Positions 1-6,664 of a stretch of DNA of 35,541 nucleotides are shown piece by piece. Each line of letters opens with the position of its first letter. The first letter of the stretch is position 1. The stretch covers positions 1 to 35,541 of the forward strand of contig CAYWVR010000034.1 in NCBI GenBank assembly GCA_964461715.1, read 5' to 3'. The DNA is from CAYWVR01 sp964461715. Lineage in GTDB: Bacteria; Planctomycetota; Phycisphaerae; FEN-1346. The translations under genes were made by a program, and so were the position numbers. The notes beneath the pieces are model-generated. The model saw only the letters and a program-made list of their open reading frames with translations, was not told the DNA's origin and did not search any database.

Positions 1-536
1 GCGGATGCCTCACGAGCGACGACGGCTTGGGACGTGTCAAGGTGCCGTTTCCAGCAACTCCAAGCCCACATCTTCGGCATGCGACCGGTCCGTGTCGGGC
101 GGTCAGCGTGCGGGTGCAGGCCAGTCTCCTTCAGGTGGGACGTGGACCTCCCTTTGAGCCGATTGCCCGGCGGATCGGGCCCCAGCCAATGGGGGCCGAC
201 CACGAGACGAGCGCGGTCCGGCATGATCGCGCACGCCCAGACGTCCAGCTCCAGGTATCGCACGCATGCGGCCCACGCCCGGCCGATCTCACGGGCCTGA
301 AGGCCGGTGAAGCAAACGGGGGTACTTGAGCGCTCGCTTGGCGGCACGCCGCGCTGCGGCGTCGTGGGGCACGTGGGCGACCGTCTCAAGTCCACGCGCG
401 TGGCCCGGCCGTAGCGAAGAAGAGCCTCCGAGCCGACGTAGCGGAACCCCGAGCCCCGCAGATCGTTGGGCAGCCAGAAGCCCTACGCGCTCAGGACGAT
501 GTGCGTGGCCAGGGCCGTGGCACACCCCCCCAACGG
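1..536 (-). pseudogene. Decayed REP-associated (Y1/TnpA_REP-like) transposase, runs off the window start
   Basis: Read on the minus strand, three stretches in two frames rebuild one protein of the RAYT-like family I know from planctomycete genomes. The first is 'HIVLSA*GFWLPNDLRGSGF', where the usual Tyr before GFWLPND is a TAG stop (483-485). The second, in another frame, is 'VAHVPHDAAARRAAKRALKY'. The third, back in the first frame, is 'PPVCFTGLQAREIGRAW', which continues through 'LKGRSTSHLKETGLHPHAD' to the window edge. One frameshift lies near 380-392 and the other at the G5 run 318-322. The catalytic HUH motif (normally PDHVHLVV) reads PDRARLVV, so both histidines are lost. The gene is therefore dead on three counts. 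The 3' end is outside the window. The family is recalled from its conserved words, not from a search. Confidence 0.75.
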
Positions 537-583
537 CAAACACGCGCTCGCCTTCGCCTCGGGGATAAGGGTCAACCCAGGCC

Positions 584-1798
584 CTACAGGTGTCCGATTT
601 CCGGCAGCCCGCCCGTCAGGGGCAGGGCGTACTCGACGAAGGCGTCCGTGATGTTGTTCTCGTCGGGCGTGATGAACTCGGCAGGGACGCTACGGCACTT
701 GCCGGCCACGGCCTCCAGCTCGACGACCTCCGTGTACGTCCGATAGCCAGAGCCCTCCTCGCGCTTGAGGGTCACGGACCCGTCCACGTCGCCGACGCAG
801 GCGTACCGGACGGCGTCCGTGCCCACCTGACGGGCCTCGGCCTGGTCGACGGGGCTCGCAAACCCCGCAAAACTCCGCTGCAGGTACCCGAACGTGTCGC
901 CGCGGATGCGGAGCTTCTTCTTGCCGGCGATGGCCGCCTTGATGCGGGCCGTCAGGTAATCGGCCAGGGCCCCCGTGCCGGAGAGTTGGAAATGGCCGAA
1001 GGCGTCGCTCTGGAGGTCGGCCTCGGATTCCTCCGCCAGCCGCTCGGCCCAGATACGGCCGTTTTCGTCCCGCAGGCCCTCGCTGACGGCCACCACGCAT
1101 CGTCCACGGGCCTTGAACACCTGCTCCACGTCCCCCAGGAACTTCTGCATCGGCACGTTTACCTCGGGCAGATACACCAGGTGCGGTCCGTCGTCGGGGT
1201 TCGTGCGACCCAGGACGCTGGCGGCGGTGAGCCATCCGGCGTTGCGGCCCATGATGATGTCGACCTTGATGCCGGGGATCGAGCGGTTGTCGAGGTCGTC
1301 GCCCATCACCGCCGACGCCACGAACCGGGCCGCCGACCCATACCCGGGCGTGTGATCATTCTCCATAAGGTCGTTATCGATGGTCTTGGGGATGTGGAAC
1401 GTGCGGAACTCGTACTGGGCCTCCTCGGCCAGTGTATTGACGATGTGGGCCGTCTTCGAGGAATCGTCGCCGCCGATGTAGAAGAAGTACCGCACGTTGT
1501 GCTTCTGGAAGACCTTGAAGATCTTCTCGCACTCGTCGCGGCCGGGCTTCAGGCGCACCGACCCGAGGGCTGCCGAGGGCGTCGCGGCGATCTTCTCGAG
1601 CGTGGCATCGGGGACGTTGAACAGGTCCACGAAATCCTCGTCCATGATTCCCTGGACGCCGTGTCGGGCCCCCAGGAACCCCTCGATCTCGTCGTGCTTG
1701 CGGGCCTCCAGGACGGCCCCGACGAGGCTCTGGTTGATGACGACGGTCGGGCCCCCGGACTGCCCGATGCAGGCGTTGCCTTTGAGCTTGACGGCCAC
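584..1798 (-). CDS. pfp: 6-phosphofructokinase, pyrophosphate-dependent type
   Basis: 404 aa, cytoplasmic glycolytic enzyme that phosphorylates fructose 6-phosphate. The N-terminal nucleotide/PPi loop is GQSGGPT (12-18). The phosphoryl-donor motif is GGDDS (109-113), with Asp112 where ATP enzymes have Gly. The next motif is PKTIDND (137-143), with Lys138 where ATP enzymes have Gly. This Asp plus Lys pair is the known signature of PPi-dependent PFKs, which work reversibly in glycolysis and gluconeogenesis. The sugar-binding MGRNAGWL follows at 183-190. The start is a GTG with AGGAGA six bases upstream. It is transcribed divergently from the TPR/alpha-CTD gene. Length is normal for the family and nothing looks broken. 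Donor specificity is inferred from two residues. Confidence 0.93.
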   Translation of the reverse strand: MAVKLKGNACIGQSGGPTVVINQSLVGAVLEARKHDEIEGFLGARHGVQGIMDEDFVDLFNVPDATLEKIAATPSAALGSVRLKPGRDECEKIFKVFQKHNVRYFFYIGGDDSSKTAHIVNTLAEEAQYEFRTFHIPKTIDNDLMENDHTPGYGSAARFVASAVMGDDLDNRSIPGIKVDIIMGRNAGWLTAASVLGRTNPDDGPHLVYLPEVNVPMQKFLGDVEQVFKARGRCVVAVSEGLRDENGRIWAERLAEESEADLQSDAFGHFQLSGTGALADYLTARIKAAIAGKKKLRIRGDTFGYLQRSFAGFASPVDQAEARQVGTDAVRYACVGDVDGSVTLKREEGSGYRTYTEVVELEAVAGKCRSVPAEFITPDENNITDAFVEYALPLTGGLPEIGHL

Positions 1799-1848
1799 GG
1801 TCGGTCTCCTTGTCTCGGTCGCGTCTCGGCCCCCTTGGCGGGCCGCGT

Positions 1849-1877
1849 ATCCTTTCCGAAAGGGGCGGTCTTGTCAA
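1849..1877 (-). promoter_or_regulatory. Probable sigma70 promoter of the phosphofructokinase gene
   Basis: On the minus strand a perfect TTGACA (1877-1872) is followed after 17 bp by AAGGAT (1854-1849), a weak -10 with 3 of 6 matches. Transcription would start near 1842, leaving a 5' UTR of about 45 nt with the AGGAGA ribosome site. The -35 is strong and the -10 is the doubtful part. Confidence 0.5.
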
Positions 1878-1939
1878 GACCCTACGCGGCTGGGGCGGGG
1901 CGGACGCGGGATCCCGGACCCATGCACGGCCAGGAAGGG

Positions 1940-1967
1940 TTGCATTGGCCTCCCGGCGGGGTATAAT
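1940..1967 (+). promoter_or_regulatory. Sigma70 promoter of the TPR/alpha-CTD gene
   Basis: TTGCAT (1940-1945), 16-bp spacer, perfect TATAAT (1962-1967). Transcription would start near 1974, about 64 nt before the GTG start at 2038. It sits back to back with the phosphofructokinase promoter, about 60 bp away. Confidence 0.65.
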
Positions 1968-2037
1968 GGGCGTCTTGCTTCCAGGGACAGGCGCGCACGG
2001 AGCGCCCGTGGCGGGCGCCCAGTGGAGGAATGACACG

Positions 2038-3021
2038 GTGGCGGATCCCCTCAAGAAGATCGACCAGGCCTGTCTCCAGGGACGGGCCGAGGAGGCCGAG
2101 AAGCTCCTCGAGAAGGTGCCCGAGGACCAGACGGGCACGGCCGAGTACGAGTATCGCCGCGGGTATGTCCGCGAGACGCAGGGCCGCTACGAGGAGGCCA
2201 TCGACGCCTACGAGCGGGCCCTCCAGCTCGACGCGACGCACCGGGCCACGCTTTTTCGCCTGGCGTTCCTTTACGACATGCGGGGCGAGGAGCAGCTCGC
2301 CATCGACTATTACAAGCAGTGCGTCCAGCAGCCGCCCATCCACGAGGGGGCCCTCATCAACCTCGGCGTCCTCTACGACGACATGGGCGCCTACGACGAT
2401 GCCATCGAGTGCTTCGAGCGGATTCTGGCCGTCAACCCGAACCACGCCCGGGCCCGGCTCTTCCTCCGCGATGCCAAGGCCTCCCTCGACATGTACTACG
2501 ACGAGGAGAGCGAACGCCGCCGCGACAAGCGGAACCAGGTCCTCGAGATCCCCGTCACGGACTTCGAGCTGAGCGTCCGCAGCCGTAACTGCCTCAAGAA
2601 GATGAACATCCGGACCCTCGGCGACCTGATCCGCCACACCGAGCAGGAGCTGCTCGCGTACAAGAACTTCGGCGAAACGAGTCTCCAGGAGATCAAGGAC
2701 ATGCTCGCCTCGAAGGGCCTGTACCTGGGCATGGCCGTCGAGGGCAACGAGCCGATGGACCTGCCCACGCGGCCCAAGCCTGAGCCGCGCATCGGATCGC
2801 CCATCCCGTCGCCCAAGGCCACAGGCGCCGCCGTGGCGCTCGCGGACGTCGAGCTCAGCGCCCGAAGCCGCAAGGCCCTCGAGCGTCTCGGCGGCGAGAC
2901 GCTCGGCGACATCGCCAAGATGACGGAGGAAAAGCTCCTGGGGAGCAAGAACTTCGGCGAGACGAGCCTGAACGAGGTCAAGCAGGTCCTGAGGCGTCAC
3001 GGGCTCAGCCTGGCGGGGTGA
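2038..3021 (+). CDS. TPR protein with two RNA polymerase alpha C-terminal domains
   Basis: 327 aa, no signal peptide. The GTG start is chosen because GGAGG lies 9 bases upstream (2024-2028) and the reading frame upstream has no protein-like character. Residues about 34-135 form three tetratricopeptide repeats (YEEAIDAYERALQLD, YDDAIECFERILAVNP). Residues 174-232 match the alpha-CTD of RNA polymerase closely: ELSVRSRNCLKKMNIRTLGD, then KNFGETSLQEIKDMLASKGL and YLGM. The residues equivalent to E. coli alpha R265, N268 and C269 are present (R181, N184, C185). A second copy at 269-327 keeps the Arg (R276) but has Lys279 in place of N268. By homology the alpha-CTDs could bind UP-element-type DNA or transcription factors while the TPRs bind a protein partner. 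That role is inference. I recall similar fusions in planctomycetes. Confidence 0.9.
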   Translation: MADPLKKIDQACLQGRAEEAEKLLEKVPEDQTGTAEYEYRRGYVRETQGRYEEAIDAYERALQLDATHRATLFRLAFLYDMRGEEQLAIDYYKQCVQQPPIHEGALINLGVLYDDMGAYDDAIECFERILAVNPNHARARLFLRDAKASLDMYYDEESERRRDKRNQVLEIPVTDFELSVRSRNCLKKMNIRTLGDLIRHTEQELLAYKNFGETSLQEIKDMLASKGLYLGMAVEGNEPMDLPTRPKPEPRIGSPIPSPKATGAAVALADVELSARSRKALERLGGETLGDIAKMTEEKLLGSKNFGETSLNEVKQVLRRHGLSLAG

Positions 3022-3025
3022 GACC

Positions 3026-3610
3026 ATCGGCCCGACGACCGAACCGGCCCTCCTGGTCCACGCGTGCTGCGCCGTCTGCCTTGCGGGGATTCTGGATCCC
3101 CTGCGGCAGCGAGGCCCTTTCGCCGCCTTCTTCTGCAACCCCAACATCATGCCCCTGCTGGAGTTCCGCCGCCGCTTGAAGAGCATCCAGGTCCTGGCCG
3201 ACCGGGAGGGGCTGGACCTGAAGGTCGACGACCGCTACGACGCCCGGGCGTGGCTCCGGTCGGTGCCGTGGGAGCGGCCCGAGCGCTGCCTGGCGTGCTA
3301 CCGGCGGCGGCTCGGGGAGACGGCCCGCGTGGCGGCCGAGGCGGGGATCGGGGCGATCACAACGACGCTTCTCGCCTCCACCCACCAGGACCACGAGGCC
3401 GTCCGCCGCATCGGCGAGGAGGCCGCCGAGGCACGGGGCCTGACGTTCCACCACGAGGACTGGCGGCCCCTTTCGGAGGCGGCCCAGCGGGAGGCCAAAC
3501 ACCTCCATCTCTACCGGCAGCAGTACTGCGGGTGCCTCTTTAGCGAGGAGGAACGGTTTGCGTCGACGACGCGGCACCTCTGGCGCGACGGGAAGGGGGT
3601 CCAGAGGTGA
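3026..3610 (+). CDS. queH: Epoxyqueuosine reductase QueH (start codon not canonical)
   Basis: QueH (former DUF208) reduces epoxyqueuosine to queuosine in tRNA, using an iron-sulfur cluster. Cysteine motifs are seen in order: HACCAVC (start of the protein, around 3062-3082), ERCLACYRRRL, and QYCGCLFSEEER near the C-terminus, plus the family phrase TTTLLASTHQDHEAVRRIGE. The first ATG in frame is at 3149, but starting there would delete the essential HACCAVC region. The frame is open back to 2993 with no ATG, GTG or TTG, only an ATC at 3026 just after the stop of the TPR gene (3019-3021). The start given is therefore a placeholder. It could be a rare AUC start coupled to the upstream stop, or a base error. 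It shares its pathway with tgt two genes downstream. Confidence 0.85.
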   Translation: MGPTTEPALLVHACCAVCLAGILDPLRQRGPFAAFFCNPNIMPLLEFRRRLKSIQVLADREGLDLKVDDRYDARAWLRSVPWERPERCLACYRRRLGETARVAAEAGIGAITTTLLASTHQDHEAVRRIGEEAAEARGLTFHHEDWRPLSEAAQREAKHLHLYRQQYCGCLFSEEERFASTTRHLWRDGKGVQR

Positions 3611-3620
3611 GGGAGCGACG

Positions 3621-3724
3621 CGTTTCGCCGCCTCGCTTGCGGGGCGCTTTCTGCGTGATGAACGGGGGGCGGCCTGCCGATGTGCAAGCCGAGGAAAGCG
3701 GGCCGCAAGCGGCCCGGCGAAACG
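3621..3724. repeat. ~105-bp inverted-repeat element, copy 1
   Basis: Two 31-bp arms (3621-3651 and 3694-3724) are inverted copies matching at 26 of 31 positions; the left begins CGTTTCGCCG and the right ends CGGCGAAACG. A 42-bp spacer separates them. A related element of nearly the same length lies at 12054-12158. It sits between queH and the SpoIID-like gene and carries no convincing gene. It may be a small non-autonomous mobile element or a REP-type repeat. Confidence 0.7.
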
Positions 3725-3801
3725 AGGCGCGCCCCCCCCATAGGCACTCGTACGCGACGGGGCGGGAGACCCGCCGCGCGAAATGCCTTGGGCGCCTGGC
3801 C

Positions 3802-5019
3802 ATGCCGCCCGTGCGGATTCTGCTGGCGGCCTGTGTCCTGGCGGCGGCGGTGGCGGGGTGCTCGTGCGAGGGACCCGAGGCCCGCATCACGGCGGACGCC
3901 GAGGGCATCCCCCTCGTCCGCGTCAAACTGGGGGAGGATACGGGGGTCGTATACGTGACTATCGAGGGCCCCTACCGGGTGCGGGACGCCGGGCGGGAGG
4001 TCGCCTCGGGCCGCGGTCTCGCGGACCGTCGCGTCGCGGCGGCAGGCGGACAGCTCGTGCTCGGGGACGCCCCGGTCGGGGCGGGGCCTCTGGATATCCA
4101 CCCCGCGCCGGAGGGCCGGTTCCGCATCCGCCAGACGGTCGACGGGCGGGAGCGGACGCGGGTCTACCGCGGGTTCCTGCGGCTCCTTCCGACCCGCGAC
4201 GGGCGGCTCCGGGCCGTCAACGTCCTCAACGTCGAGGTCTACTTGGCAGGCCTGCTGCGGTGCGAGCTCTTCCCGTCGTGGCACGTCGAGACGTACAAGG
4301 CCCAGGCTGTGGCCGCTCGAACCTACGCCCTGGCCGCGGTCAAGCGGGCGGGCGGCCGCGACTTCGACGTCTACGATTCCATCATGAGCCAGGCCTACGG
4401 CGGGTGCGAGATGGAGACCGAGACGGCGTGGGCGGCCGTGGTCGCGACGCGCGGCGTGGTGGGGACGTACGAGGACGCGGGAAGCCGGACGCGGCTACTT
4501 TCGATGTACTATCACTCGACGTGCGGCGGGGCGACCGTTGCCGCCGGCGACTATTTCGGCGGAAGCACGCCGCCCCCCCTCGCGGGCGTCCCATGCACCT
4601 TCTGCCAGGCGTCGCGGCTCTACAGGTGGGACGACGTGGAACTCTTGAAGGCGGAGATGACCGAGGCCCTTCGGGCGACCGGCGAGGAGGCGTTCCGCGA
4701 TTTCGGGCCGATCGTGGGCCTGGAGGTGGCCGAGACGACCTCGCGGGGTGGAGCGAAGACGATCCGCGTCTGGGATCGCCGCAAGGCCGTCCGGATGAGC
4801 GCCCGGGCGTGGCGTCTGGCGGTCGGCCCGGCGAAGGTCCCGAGCACGTGGTTCCAGATCCAGGACGCGGGCGAGCGGGTCGTCCTCCAGGGCCGCGGGT
4901 TCGGGCACGGCGTGGGCATGTGCCAGTACGGAGCGGAGTACTTGGCCCGCCACGGCCGCACCGGCGAGCAGATTCTGCGGCACTATTACCCGGGGATCGT
5001 CCTGGCGCGGGCGTATTGA
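3802..5019 (+). CDS. SpoIID/LytB-domain lipoprotein, probable peptidoglycan lytic enzyme
   Basis: 405 aa from the ATG at 3802, chosen because it begins a lipoprotein signal peptide: MPPVRILL, a hydrophobic stretch, and lipobox VAGC with Cys at about residue 20. The SpoIID domain follows: EVYLAGLLRCELFPSWHVET with KAQAVAARTYAL right after it, then YYHSTCGG, and at the C-terminus GRGFGHGVGMCQYGAEYLA. In Bacillus SpoIID the Glu of the 'E-M-P' region is catalytic; the corresponding Glu is present here in CELFP. The family cleaves denuded glycan strands. Outside spore formers its role is usually in wall remodelling. It is anchored to a membrane, lies between queH and tgt, and may ride on their transcript without a functional link. 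Confidence 0.88.
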   Translation: MPPVRILLAACVLAAAVAGCSCEGPEARITADAEGIPLVRVKLGEDTGVVYVTIEGPYRVRDAGREVASGRGLADRRVAAAGGQLVLGDAPVGAGPLDIHPAPEGRFRIRQTVDGRERTRVYRGFLRLLPTRDGRLRAVNVLNVEVYLAGLLRCELFPSWHVETYKAQAVAARTYALAAVKRAGGRDFDVYDSIMSQAYGGCEMETETAWAAVVATRGVVGTYEDAGSRTRLLSMYYHSTCGGATVAAGDYFGGSTPPPLAGVPCTFCQASRLYRWDDVELLKAEMTEALRATGEEAFRDFGPIVGLEVAETTSRGGAKTIRVWDRRKAVRMSARAWRLAVGPAKVPSTWFQIQDAGERVVLQGRGFGHGVGMCQYGAEYLARHGRTGEQILRHYYPGIVLARAY

Positions 5020-5030
5020 GCGGGAGGGGC

Positions 5031-6164
5031 ATGAGCACATCACCGGACGGTTTCGATTGGCAGGTCCTGGCGGCCCCATCCGGCCGCGACGGCCCGCGGG
5101 CCGGGCGGCTGACCACGCCGCACGGGGCGGTCGAGACCCCCGCGTTCATCCCCGTGGGCACGAAGGCCACGGTCAAGGGCGTGACGCCGGCGGGGCTGCG
5201 GGCCCTGGGGGTCCAGATCGTCCTGGCGAACACGTATCACCTCGCGCTTCGCCCCGGCGCCGACGTGGTCCGCGACCTGGGCGGCCTGCACGCGGTCATG
5301 GGCTGGGACGGGCCCGTGCTCACCGACTCGGGGGGGTTCCAGGTCTTCAGCCTCGCGGACCTGCGGGAAGTGAGCGACTCCGGGATTCGCTTCCGCAACC
5401 ACATCGACGGGGCGGAGATGACCCTGACACCGGAGTCGGCGACCGAGATTCAGAACGCCCTCGGGGCCGACGTGGTCATGGCCCTCGACGTGTGCCCGCC
5501 GTATCCGTGCCCGCGCGAGGAGGTCGAGGAGGCCGTGCGGCGGACGCTCGCCTGGGCCCCGCGGTGCCGGGCCGCCCACGGGCGGGCGGACCAGGCCCTC
5601 TGGGCCATCGTCCAGGGCGGGGTGGAGCGCGACCTGCGGGAGCGATGCGCCGATGCCCTGGTCGAGATGGACTTTCCCGGCTACGCCATCGGCGGCGTGA
5701 GCGTCGGCGAGGGGCACGCGCACCTCGTGGAGGCCCTCGACTGGACGGCCCCGCGCCTCCCGGTTGAGAAGCCCCGGTACCTGATGGGCGTGGGCGAGCC
5801 GCGGGACGTGGTGGCGGCGGTGGAGCGGGGCATGGACCTCTTCGACTGCGTCCTTCCGACCCGAAACGGCCGCAACGCGAGCGCGTTTACGATGGACGGG
5901 CCGCTGCGCCTGCGGAACGAGCGGTTCAAGCGGGACACGGCCCCGATCGAGGCCGACTGCGACTGTCCGGCGTGTCGGGCGTTCAGCCGGGGGGCCTTGC
6001 GGCATTTCTTCCTGGCGAGCGAGATGTTGGGCCCTATCCTATTGACGTTACACAACTTGCGCTTCTACACGGGCCTCTTCGGCCGCCTTCGCCGGGCCTT
6101 GGCCGAGGGCCGCTTCGCCGCCGAGGCCCGGGGCTTACTTGACAGATACCACCAAGGTAACTAA
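5031..6164 (+). CDS. tgt: tRNA-guanine (queuine) transglycosylase
   Basis: 377 aa, normal length for bacterial Tgt, which exchanges G34 of GUN-anticodon tRNAs for preQ1. The start at 5031 has GGGAGGGG just upstream. Active-site residues are visible: TDSGGFQ (Asp99, general acid/base), IVQGG, and LFDCVLPTRNGR with the nucleophile Asp272. The zinc site is Cys310, Cys312, Cys315 and His341, with the same 26-residue C-to-H spacing as E. coli Tgt. It is followed by yajC and secDF, the common bacterial order tgt-yajC-secD-secF. With queH nearby it makes a partial queuosine locus; queC, queD, queE, queF and queA are not in the window. Confidence 0.97.
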   Translation: MSTSPDGFDWQVLAAPSGRDGPRAGRLTTPHGAVETPAFIPVGTKATVKGVTPAGLRALGVQIVLANTYHLALRPGADVVRDLGGLHAVMGWDGPVLTDSGGFQVFSLADLREVSDSGIRFRNHIDGAEMTLTPESATEIQNALGADVVMALDVCPPYPCPREEVEEAVRRTLAWAPRCRAAHGRADQALWAIVQGGVERDLRERCADALVEMDFPGYAIGGVSVGEGHAHLVEALDWTAPRLPVEKPRYLMGVGEPRDVVAAVERGMDLFDCVLPTRNGRNASAFTMDGPLRLRNERFKRDTAPIEADCDCPACRAFSRGALRHFFLASEMLGPILLTLHNLRFYTGLFGRLRRALAEGRFAAEARGLLDRYHQGN

Positions 6165-6235
6165 AACGTGACTCTTTGCCGCGCTCGGAGGGGTTGGACT
6201 GCGCCCGCCGGGCCCAAGACGGAAAGGACGAAACC

Positions 6236-6616
6236 GTGAACTTGTACCTTTGGCTGGCCGGAGCGACGCCCGCACCCGATGGCACGACGGGCCAGGGCGG
6301 CGGCATGATCGAGATGATGCTCCTGATGGGAGCCGTCTTCGTCGTCTTCTACCTCCTCATCATCCGGCCCCAGCGCAAGAAGGAACGCGAGCGGCAACAG
6401 AAACGCGAGCACATGCTCGCCGCCCTCCAGAAGAACGACAAGGTCATGACGATCGGCGGCCTCCACGGCGTCGTGGCCAGCGTCTCCGACGACGCCGTCG
6501 TCATCAAGATCGACGAGAAGAACGACGTCCGCGTCAAGGTGACCCGCGACGCCGTCAGCCGCGTCGTGGGCGGCGAGAACGAGGACGAGGAACCGAAGAA
6601 GCTCGGCGAGGAGTGA
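6236..6616 (+). CDS. yajC: Preprotein translocase accessory subunit YajC
   Basis: 126 aa from a GTG at 6236, with AAAGGA a few bases upstream. A short N-terminal segment rich in Gly and Thr leads to one membrane helix (MIEMMLLMGAVFVVFYLLII, about 23-42), then the family hallmark RPQRKKERERQ, then a small soluble domain with VMTIGGLHGVVASV and a charged tail. YajC associates with SecDF-SecYEG in the inner membrane. Gene order supports the call. Confidence 0.95.
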   Translation: MNLYLWLAGATPAPDGTTGQGGGMIEMMLLMGAVFVVFYLLIIRPQRKKERERQQKREHMLAALQKNDKVMTIGGLHGVVASVSDDAVVIKIDEKNDVRVKVTRDAVSRVVGGENEDEEPKKLGEE

Positions 6617-6664
6617 CCGGCGGCGAGCCGTCGCCCCGAGCCCCTTCCAGGAAACGAGGCAGCC

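Noticed and set aside
1882..3186. 434-aa minus-strand open frame opposite the TPR/alpha-CTD gene
   Set aside because: The opposite strand has three TPRs and two alpha-CTDs with matching residues; this frame has none.
3149..3610. queH as a 153-aa protein starting at the first ATG
   Set aside because: It would remove the HACCAVC motif that is read in frame just upstream and is needed for the iron-sulfur site.
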